DNA from: Cladocopium goreaui
Taxonomy: Eukaryota > Sar > Dinophyceae > Suessiales > Symbiodiniaceae
Direction of reading: 5' to 3'
NCBI GenBank assembly: GCA_947184155.2
Contig: CAMXCT020001001.1
Coordinates: 202,501 to 266,500 of the forward strand
DNA: 64,000 nt
The notes beneath the pieces were generated by a model. It worked only from the letters and a program-made list of their open reading frames with translations, had not been told where the DNA came from and did not search any database. The translations under genes and the position numbers were made by a program. Positions 58,467 through 64,000 of this stretch are shown in pieces; position 1 is the first letter of the stretch, and each line of letters starts with the position of its first letter.

Positions 58467-60273
58467 GCGCTCTCTTTCGGACTCTTCACATACACATTAC
58501 ATATACACATTTATGAACATATCCATATGTATGTATATATATATATATACACATATGCTTATATTTATTTAATTATAATTATATATATGTGGTTATTTAT
58601 ATATATATACATATGTGGTGTGCGTTTATATTTATGGCATTTATTGTATGTGTACATATATATATATATATAGTATATATATATATATTATATAATAATG
58701 TATAAATATATATATATATACAGGGATGATCACTGCTTGAAGTGAAGTCAGGATTGTTTGTTAGTAACACTCGCAGTGTCCCCTCAGTGGTTCAAAGCCG
58801 GTTGCCAATGATGAAATTCCATGATCATCCAAGCGGAGGATACCAGGAATGGACCTGGCGAAATTGGGTCTTTAAGCCATCCTCACGAGGGAATGTTTTA
58901 TTTAAAAAGTTCACATCCCACTGAACATTATATCAATCATGGTGCAGAAGAGGTCTGATTGGGATTGTGATTGTACAGCTGCATGATGGTTAAATTCAAG
59001 TTACTCTTATATTAATCAATTCAATGGAGTGCAATCGGGTTTCCTGGCAAATGGATTGAAATAAGGTGATTTCGGGTCTTTGTATGTTATACAAATACAT
59101 ATATATATACACATATATATGTTATAATAGACATAATTATATATACACAGTATAATTGCATACATTTGCATACTGCGTACTTGCAAATGTATTGGGTTAT
59201 GGCAATATGACTAGTTATTGACTGCAGCCCGAAGCAACTCCCAGGCACCCCATGGTGTCAATCAACGTATTTCAAAGATTTCAATCAACTAGAGGTCGTT
59301 TCAAGGCAGCGGAAATACTTCGTATAGGATTCAAACACACGGATTGATCATTAAAGCAGCACAGAATAGATTCAGGATGGCGGTTTCGCCCCTGCCAACT
59401 TCTTCGTTTTCCACTTCCGGCTGTCACGTATGGCTGGAAGACTGCCAGACCCCTGACTGACACACTTGGTGGCCAGTCAGCCATCAATTCAAACTTTCGT
59501 CTACTCTTCCACGGAAAAAAATGGAATCCCTTGAAATCTTCCCCCTCATCAGGATTCCTAGTTGGAAAGCACCCAGCTTTCCATTCCATGGCGAACATCG
59601 CTACCTAAGGCTGCTGCGGCATTTCGATTTCCGGCCACAAGCCTTGCAGAAAGAGCTGCAGTTGAATGCCTCAATGAAGGCCAAAGAGAAACCATGGGAG
59701 AAGCCAAAGGCGTGGTCCTGGCGGAAGAACCAAGGGCGGTTTCAGTCACCGGATTGAAAAAATCAGCGGGGCGCCATGAGTCATCACCATGTTGAATAGG
59801 TATGTGTAAATGATTGAAGTAAATGGGTCATGGCCGCCATAGCAAATTGTAACAAGTCACCAGAGAGTACTTGGAGGATCATCCCACAAATCGAACCTGG
59901 TCGGAGGTAGTTAGTAAGTTCCCTATGATCCTATGTGCCTATGTGCGTTATCTCAATTTTAGACTGGTTATAACATATTACTGGTTGGTGGTTTGGAACA
60001 TTTTAATTACATTTTATTTTTTCCATATATTGGGAACCATATACAGTCAGTAGTCCCATTTGACTATATAATCTTTTTCAGAGGGGTTGAAGCCACCAAC
60101 CAGTAACTATGGTCCTATGGTCATTAATCACTGATTGAGTGGGGTCCTCCACGTAGCCATTTCCTTCGTTGCCGCCGATGCTTGCCCCCGGTTACAGGTG
60201 CTCCAGTGACGGGCGCTGGGCGAAAAAAAATGGCCATTTGACGCGACCCTTTCTGGGCAACCTCACCAGAAAT
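44203..60273 (+). CDS. S-adenosylmethionine synthetase (MAT)-like protein, probable pseudoenzyme
   Basis: MAT makes S-adenosylmethionine from methionine and ATP. Fourteen islands, listed separately, follow the family order from SE.VTEG..DKLCD to the C-terminal GH(F/L) region, giving about 370 residues (usual 380-400). Most joins keep phase using GT-AG or GC-AG. Strongly conserved text remains: [42 protein letters not shown]. Key positions differ from the E. coli enzyme (residue numbers from memory): HPDK is NLDK (His14 lost), PDGK is PDAR (Lys165), GDAGLTGRK is SASGASGRR (Asp238, Lys245), GKD is GRD (Lys265), KVDRS is SLSRC (Lys269, Asp271). With no stop in any island this suggests a divergent, possibly inactive paralogue rather than fresh decay. 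The 3' end after 60273 is not identified. Confidence 0.8.
45554..45650 (+). CDS. MAT-like exon 2
   Basis: CGTCCAG | [36 protein letters not shown] | GTGCGC. It matches the family's LCDQVSDAVLDA.L.QD...R segment. A longer frame from 45487 is open but does not fit the family. Confidence 0.8.
46779..46890. mobile_element. Decayed introner family 1 copy beside MAT-like exon 3
   Basis: TACCTGGTAAACTAACATAG at the left, CTTTTTAATAGCTATGGATGGCCAGAGG at the right. Its CCAG may act as the acceptor. Confidence 0.55.
46886..47027 (+). CDS. MAT-like exon 3
   Basis: The family part begins [13 protein letters not shown] at 46905, then [15 protein letters not shown], and ends DWRTVN | GTTCCC. The acceptor is unresolved: CCAG at 46884 comes from a decayed family 1 element and would add about six residues. 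Confidence 0.8.
47602..47709. mobile_element. Introner family 1 copy
   Basis: ACTCTGGTAAACGTATAAAAA ... ATGTTAGTTTACCAGAGGGTA, in MAT-like intron 3. The rest of this intron (47028-48927) holds TA and CATA tracts only. Confidence 0.85.
48573..48642. repeat. 28-bp tandem repeat, about 2.5 units
   Basis: Unit ATTACTGGCTGGTGCGCTGTTAAGTGTC, in MAT-like intron 3. Confidence 0.85.
48928..49017 (+). CDS. MAT-like exon 4, phase 0-0
   Basis: GCGCCGAG | [30 protein letters not shown] | GTCACG. It corresponds to the (V/I)ALEQQS...GAGDQ segment. The conserved GAGDQ reads LGDDQ. Confidence 0.8.
49846..50152. repeat. 15-bp minisatellite
   Basis: Repeats of the type TCTATCTGGCATATCTTC / TCTGACATTC. The 15-base unit keeps minus-strand frames open as an M-P/S-D/E-R/D pentapeptide. 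In MAT-like intron 4. Confidence 0.85.
50161..50420. repeat. 40-bp GC-rich minisatellite, six to seven units
   Basis: The unit holds GGTCCGGCAGTGCCCACTG and ATCTGGAGCTCGCGG. Units start at 50161, 50201, 50241, 50281, 50321 and 50361, with a decayed last copy. A (GAG)n tract follows to about 50490. Confidence 0.95.
51308..51402 (+). CDS. MAT-like exon 5
   Basis: CTTCACAG | [31 protein letters not shown] | GC donor (AA | GCTTGG). CGYATDET is the most conserved signature in the window. Phase 0 after exon 4. Confidence 0.85.
51967..52033 (+). CDS. MAT-like exon 6
   Basis: CATCTCAG | [22 protein letters not shown] | GTCACT. It matches the family's G..PWLRPDGK.QVTVEY. The catalytic lysine position is arginine. 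Confidence 0.85.
52200..52760. repeat. (TAGA)/(TA) microsatellite region
   Basis: About 550 bases of GATA, TATA and AGATAG repeats in MAT-like intron 6. The remainder to 53430 shows no exon. Confidence 0.9.
53431..53548. mobile_element. Introner family 1 copy
   Basis: TACCTTCTGGTAAACATACAA ... CTGTTAGTTTACCAGAGGGTA. Confidence 0.85.
53612..53665 (+). CDS. MAT-like exon 7
   Basis: GATCTGAG | [18 protein letters not shown] | GCTGCA (GC donor). It aligns with the family's AVP.RVHTVVISTQH. The frame stays open to the element at 53727, so the true 3' end is open to doubt. Confidence 0.65.
53727..53849. mobile_element. Introner family 1 copy with direct repeats
   Basis: AGTACC | CTCTGGTAAACGTAC ... 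TTAAATTACCAGAG | AGTACC. The flanking AGTACC copies are a candidate target-site duplication. Confidence 0.8.
54178..54216 (+). CDS. MAT-like exon 8 (13 codons)
   Basis: AATGGTAG | [13 protein letters not shown] | GTATGT. It aligns with the loop and helix following ISTQH. Confidence 0.65.
54389..54493. mobile_element. Introner family 1 copy (near consensus)
   Basis: TACCCTCTGGTAATTTAACAT ... GTTAAATAACCAGATGGTA. Confidence 0.9.
54547..54568 (+). CDS. MAT-like microexon 9 (about 22 bases)
   Basis: GCCCCAG | DLLEKVV | GC donor (A | GCCTCG), or an 18-base form ending before GTGAGC. It matches the family's DLLEKVIKPV. Confidence 0.6.
54627..54731. mobile_element. Introner family 1 copy (near consensus)
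   Basis: TACCCTCTGGTAAACTAACAT ... TGTTAAATTACCAGAGGGTA. Confidence 0.9.
55625..55740 (+). CDS. MAT-like exon 10
   Basis: AAGGAAAG | [38 protein letters not shown] | GCACCT (GC donor). It aligns with P.GRFV.GGP.GDAGLTGRKIIVDTYGGW. The P-loop-like block is strongly altered. Confidence 0.75.
55742..56690. other. Intron 10, no exon seen
   Basis: It holds a family 2 introner (56486-56589) and AT-rich DNA. No other coding island is supported. Confidence 0.6.
56486..56589. mobile_element. Introner family 2 copy (near consensus)
   Basis: CTGGTTGGTGGTCTGGAACA ... TTTTCAGAGGGGTTGAAACCACCAACCAG. Confidence 0.9.
56692..56795. mobile_element. Introner family 1 copy, right end broken
   Basis: TACCCTCTGGTAAACTAACAT at the left. 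The right end reads TATGTTAAATTATGATAG and lacks CCAGAGGG. Confidence 0.8.
56862..56973 (+). CDS. MAT-like exon 11
   Basis: CAACCGAG | [37 protein letters not shown] | GTGGCG. It matches GGGAFSGKD..KVDRSAAYAARWVAKSLV..GLCRR. Two catalytic lysines and an aspartate are replaced. Confidence 0.85.
57160..57512 (+). other. Intronic open frame of 112 codons
   Basis: From ATT/ATG near 57174 to TGA 57512, without GC bias, between MAT-like exons 11 and 12. No family is recognised and it is probably chance. From 57513 to 58026 nothing is seen. Confidence 0.2.
58027..58131. mobile_element. Introner family 1 copy (diverged)
   Basis: TACCCTATGGTAAGTACAG ... CCATGTTAAATAAGCAGAGGG. Confidence 0.7.
58285..58396 (+). 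CDS. MAT-like exon 12
   Basis: GGGATTGAG | [36 protein letters not shown] | GTGACG. Joining exon 11 restores CRRCRVQ. It matches VQVSYAIGV...V.TYGT..S..EL. Confidence 0.8.
58435..58740. repeat. (CT)n then (TA)n microsatellites
   Basis: TCTCTC runs followed by TA, with a short GTGTG patch. Confidence 0.9.
59610..59657 (+). CDS. MAT-like exon 13
   Basis: CTACCTAAG | [15 protein letters not shown] | GC donor (CT | GCAGTT). Joining exon 12 gives [12 protein letters not shown], matching EIVKKNFDFRPG. Confidence 0.75.
59981..60103. mobile_element. Introner family 2 copy
   Basis: CTGGTTGGTGGTTTGGAACA ... TTTTTCAGAGGGGTTGAAGCCACCAACCAG. Confidence 0.9.
60198..60273 (+). CDS. MAT-like exon 14 (C-terminal region)
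   Basis: CGGTTACAG | [18 protein letters not shown] | [14 protein letters not shown] aligns with the family's (R/K)TAAYGHFGR. The last exon, with the usual TWE text, was not found. Confidence 0.55.
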
Positions 60274-60639
60274 GTGCCACACACACATACACACATCATA
60301 CATATATATATATGTAATACATACGCACGTATATTTATAATTTATATATGCACATATGATCACATATGTAGGGGGAAAACCTATATACAGAAAATCAATT
60401 TCTTGAAGGGACAATCTGGAAACCTTTGGGGATTTGTTCCGTTTGCCAATCCACTGAAAATGACAGTTAATTCTTGGCATATTATTACGGAAGGAACATC
60501 ATCCCCCAAAATTAGGGAATATCCACTGAAAGTTAGGGGAATCATCCCGAAATCGACTTATTGATACTTATTGTTGATGTTGGAAATACGGTCGTTTCCC
60601 ATTCTTGTTTGCAAAGAATCCCTAGGGACTCCAAGAATT

Positions 60640-60724
60640 CAGGGAACATCCGTGGACACTTCGGCTGGTGGCACCGCAGGAGTCTTCTTGGGGCCAACCT
60701 TCTTTTGCAGTGCTTTCTCTTCAT
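60640..60724 (-). CDS. Possible minus-strand lysine-rich exon
   Basis: On the minus strand after GGCTAAAAAG the frame reads DEEKALQKKVGPKKTPAVPP AEVSTDV. The plus-strand frames are hydrophobic and less gene-like. Confidence 0.3.
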
Positions 60725-61084
60725 CTTTTTAGCCAAAGGCGGGGCCCTCCAGAGCTCATGGATTTTCAGCGGGAGGGGGGTAACTGGGTCAACCGGTTGG
60801 TACTCTCATATACTTGAACCGTTTGCTGTAAAGATTGGTATATTTAATGATGTTTAACTTGTTTGCAGTGCATCCAAGATTGGCAATGGCTCTGCCCTCC
60901 AGACAAAAGACAATAGATATGACAAAAAATCCACCAGAAATCTAGATCAGATATGTTAGATATACCGTTTTGAAAAAGAGAACTCACATTTGGCTATGAC
61001 TATGAAACATCACCATTTTGAATAGGTCAATCCCCATAAATCATCAATGGGCAATTTTCCTTATGTGAAATATCCAGAGGTATG

Positions 61085-61205
61085 GGACCTTCCTGAGGTG
61101 CCTCTCCGCGCTTGGAGTTTGGTCGCCACCTGCTGGCCATCTTGCACTCCTTCTTGCGGCTGGGGGTCATCTTCACCGCACCTTGCTCCATGGGAGGGTT
61201 GGGGT
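61085..61205 (-). CDS. Possible minus-strand basic exon
   Basis: The minus strand reads MEQGAVKMTPSRKKECKMAS RWRPNSKRGEAP with high GC3. A plus frame (LLAILHSFLRLGVIFTA) is also open, so the strand is unsure. Confidence 0.3.
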
Positions 61206-61618
61206 CAGCTCTTGGGTTTTGGCATTTTCCAAGCCATAAAAAATAGGGCTATTGAAAAACCAACCACTACAACGGGATGGTGGGGAGTTTTGGGATACCT
61301 ACCAGTACCATGTGATGGGATCCCGGGGTGTTTTTGGGTATGTCTCATTCATGCCACGATGGGCAATGTGGGTGTGCAGGCGGAATCTGCATGGTTGCCA
61401 GATGGATTTGCCAAGGCATAGGTTTCCCTCTCAACTGCTTGGCTGAAAACCCAACGTTCCAAGTTTGGGAAAATGAGGGTAGTTATACCCAGCTGCCCTG
61501 GACCCATTTCCCAGCTTGACCGTTTTTTCTGGTATTGGCTCCTTTGCTTTCCTGTCCTTGCCTTTCCTTTCCTTGCCTGTGCCAAGGAGCTTCACAGAAA
61601 GGAAACAGAAGGCACTAG

Positions 61619-61710
61619 GACTTGAAAAGCGCGAGCTTCTTTTTCTTTGGCGGTGGCTTCAACACCAGCTTCTTTCTTAACATCAAGAACTTTATATGTC
61701 TTCTTGGTGA
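61619..61710 (-). CDS. Possible minus-strand lysine-rich exon
   Basis: Minus strand: GTGGCCAG | TKKTYKVLDVKKEAGVEATA KEKEARAFQ. It fits the other two islands in style. The family is not recognised. Confidence 0.3.
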
Positions 61711-61779
61711 CTGGCCACCCACAAATCATAAAAGGTATTCAGAAAGGCAATAAGTATAGAAATAACAGCAAGACAACAG

Positions 61780-62021
61780 AACACAACAACAACAACAGCA
61801 ACAGCAACAGCAACAGCAACAACAACAACAACAACACAAACAGCAACAGCAACAACAACAACAACAGCAACAACAACAACAACAAGAACAAGAACAAGAA
61901 CAACAACAAGAACAACAACAACGACGACGACGACGACGACGACGGCAGCAACAACAACAAGAACAAGAACACGAACAACAACAAGAACAACAACAACAAC
62001 GACGACGACGACGACGACGGC

Positions 62022-62061
<40 letters not shown>

Positions 62062-62262
62062 CAAACAGCAACAGCAACAGCAACGACAACAACAACAACA
62101 ACAGCAACAACAACAACAACAAGAACAAGAACAGCAACAACAACAGCAACAACAACAACAACAACAACAACAAGAACAGCAACAACAACAACAACAACAG
62201 CAACAACAACAACAACAAGAACAAGAACAAGAACAAGAACAGCAAGAACAAACAGAAAGAAA
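61780..62262. repeat. (CAA)n tract with (CGA) and (GAA) variants
   Basis: About 480 bases of CAA/CAG/GAA/CGA triplets. It creates long asparagine-rich and leucine/cysteine-rich false frames. Confidence 0.95.
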
Positions 62263-62335
62263 AGAGGGAACAGAGAGTCACAAGGAAGGAACGAAAAGGA
62301 GTAGTTCGCAGATAAAGCACATTTGGCGGCCAGGT

Positions 62336-62410
62336 ATGAAGCAAAACTTCAAGCCCGCTCTAGTGGCCGCCTTCCTGCTGTGCTATGCAATCCGGACCTA
62401 TTTCTTCCAG
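62336..62410 (+). CDS. Probable first exon of a membrane protein gene
   Basis: GGCGGCCAG | GT ATG: MKQNFKPALVAAFLLCYAIR TYFFQ. The AG two bases before the ATG could take a trans-spliced leader. PALVAAFLLCYAI looks like a signal anchor or first membrane helix. The frame stays open to 62513. The gene runs off the window. Confidence 0.5.
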
Positions 62411-62632
62411 AAAGGATATGTTTTTCTGATTGAACGACATTTCACTATACTGTGTGAGATGGTACATGTGTTTGATTCTTTTAAACACACGATGCCAAGC
62501 GATAAAATGGTATAGTCCCCTCATTTCATCAACCATTTCCATCTCCATTTGCCACGGGCCTTGTTTAAGTAAGGCTCATCTTGCTTAGGAACTTCTCAAT
62601 ATCTTTGATCGGGAACTCGAATTATCTCAATA

Positions 62633-62737
62633 TACCCTCTGGTTATTTAACATAGCCATTGAAAATGGCCCATTTATAGTGGATTTACCTATTATAAATG
62701 GTGCTTTTCCATGGCTATGTTAAATACCCAGAGGGTA
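62633..62737. mobile_element. Introner family 1 copy (near consensus)
   Basis: TACCCTCTGGTTATTTAACAT ... TATGTTAAATACCCAGAGGGTA. Confidence 0.9.
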
Positions 62738-62847
62738 CATTCCTGGCTTATACAACTCAGGGTGACCCAGGCCAGTGTAGACAACGTGGCTAGCCTGTCC
62801 AGTCACCAAAGGTCACCAAGGTTAACGCCAGGCCATCGCCAGCCCAG

Positions 62848-62942
62848 GTGTTGTTCTTGGTCTTCGCCAGCTTTACCTCAGCCTATTTGGTGATGGGTTC
62901 GCGCCTGCCGCTCCGAGCGCTCATCGAGAAGGCCACCCCGTG
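62848..62942 (+). CDS. Exon with a membrane helix
   Basis: CGCCAGCCCAG | VLFLVFASFTSAYLVMGSRL PLRALIEKATPW | GTTTTG. A hydrophobic run and then a basic/amphipathic stretch. It follows 62336-62410 on the same strand. Confidence 0.5.
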
Positions 62943-63411
62943 GTTTTGAGGGAGTTGTCACCGGTGATTTTCAGGGGAAGAAGCATCAAACATGGTGATT
63001 TAAGCAACAAAAATGGTTACTTATGAGGATTTGATAGGGATTCAATGGTGATAGTGGCGGGATGGAACAACCAATGAAGGACATCACTGGTGTAAAAGAA
63101 ACATGAGGATATTCAACAGGGATGCTCCCACCGCCGAATCCTAGCCACAAGGCAGGGACATTTGTCGTTTTAAAAGTTTATTTCCATCGAATTTACATAG
63201 ACCCCATAAGGTTCTCATACCATTGGGGATTCTTATAGGATCAGTTTGGGAGAAGTATGGGAAATTATGGGAATAAGGGTCCCACCATGGTTTGTCCTTA
63301 TAATTTCCACACTTCATTTACTCAGCTTTCTCATGAAACGGAAGATTATGGGTTGAAATGGGAAGCATTGCAACAAACTACTGTACTTATTTATACTTAT
63401 TTCAGGTTTAG

Positions 63412-63480
63412 GAAACTTCATATAATCTTCCCGGCGACATGTTTGTGCGGGCGTATAAAGATCCAAGCATGGGCAGCTCT
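63412..63480 (+). CDS. Possible exon, transporter-like text
   Basis: GGTTTAG | ETSYNLPGDMFVRAYKDPSM. LPGDMFVRA resembles SLC1/DAACS dicarboxylate or glutamate transporters (LPG(D/E)LF.R.LK), but the match is short. Confidence 0.35.
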
Positions 63481-63813
63481 TTGTACCCATCAGGCCCAGC
63501 AGATATATTTTAATGTATATATGTATAGTATTATACTCATATGAATGTATGTATATAGATAGCATTAAATAGCCAGATATGTAAACATGGACCACCATGC
63601 ATCGTGGATGGTATGGTTGCTGCATGGATCATGCCTGGCAGGTCTATCGGGGCCTTTTTTTGGCCGATGGCACCTTGGTATGACTTCGATATTTGCAAGG
63701 TTGTTGGTGGTGCCCCAGTTCGGAATGGCAACATATGATAGTGTATATATATATATATACATGATTATATATACATGGTGATCGATCTAAAGGTCCTTGT
63801 AAGGAGTTTTAAT

Positions 63814-63912
63814 TGCGAAAGCCGTGCATGTTATGTTGGAAACCCTCGCGAAAGTTTTTTTTCGAGTTCGCGAAAGTAAAATTTTATTTCGCGAAAGTTT
63901 CGCGAAAGTTGG
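63814..63912. repeat. Cluster of TTCGCGAAAG motifs
   Basis: Four to five copies of CGCGAAAG(T), including the palindrome TTCGCGAA, within 100 AT-rich bases. Confidence 0.75.
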
Positions 63913-63939
63913 GTATTATTATCATTATATGTAAAGGGC

Positions 63940-64000
63940 TACCACCCGCTGCCGCCCGGGGTCCAGCAGGAGAAGGGCACCAGAGAATGCGAGTAGCAGT
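63940..64000 (+). CDS. Partial GC-rich coding island at the window edge
   Basis: The sudden GC-rich text (CCACCCGCTGCCGCCCGGGG) resembles an exon. CAG at 63964-63966 may be its acceptor. It is cut by the window end and the frame is undecided. Confidence 0.35.

Noticed and set aside
61647-62344. Asparagine-rich (222 codons) and leucine-rich (201 codons) frames
   Set aside because: They are produced by the (CAA)n tract on the two strands.

Overview
This is eukaryotic nuclear DNA, most likely from a dinoflagellate. Short GC-rich coding islands (about 40-300 bases, high GC at third codon positions) lie 0.5-3 kb apart in AT-rich DNA full of simple repeats. Nearly all islands read on the + strand. 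Intron borders mix GT-AG with GC-AG and possibly GA-AG. Many introns carry inverted-repeat elements whose own ends look like splice sites (introner elements). I see no rRNA, tRNA, CRISPR array or bacterial operon. The genus cannot be fixed from sequence alone.

Layout. (1) About 238-43686, + strand: roughly 50 candidate exons of one very long gene, or several head-to-tail genes. Ankyrin-repeat pieces occur near 5258-5576 and 24892-25545. Several neighbouring islands join in phase (24892/25460, 29967/30240, 33200/34841). From about 33.2 kb they recall dinoflagellate ankyrin/ion-channel-like proteins, which is a memory-based impression. The last open frame stops at 43686. (2) 44203 to about 60273, + strand: a nearly complete S-adenosylmethionine synthetase (MAT)-like gene in about 14 exons, whose modelled joins keep the reading frame and follow the family from N to C terminus (one acceptor is unresolved). 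Many catalytic residues are changed, so it looks like a divergent paralogue or pseudoenzyme. (3) About 60640-61710: three possible minus-strand, lysine-rich islands, weakly supported. (4) From 62336 to the right edge, + strand: the start of a probable membrane protein gene, cut by the window end.

Repeats dominate the rest: about 26 copies of introner family 1 (ends CTCTGGTAAA / TTTACCAGAG), five of family 2 (ends CTGGTTGGTGG / CCACCAACCAG), two or three further dispersed families, a 2.9 kb inverted array of five ~370-bp units (16.73-19.64 kb), a compound trinucleotide satellite (30.5-32.35 kb), 15-bp and 40-bp minisatellites (49.85-50.42 kb), and long (TA), (CTAT), (ATCC) and (CAA) tracts.

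Exon borders were placed by eye from AG/GT signals, phase and protein-like frames. They are models. Those in the MAT-like gene are the most reliable because each join was tested against the family's conserved order.
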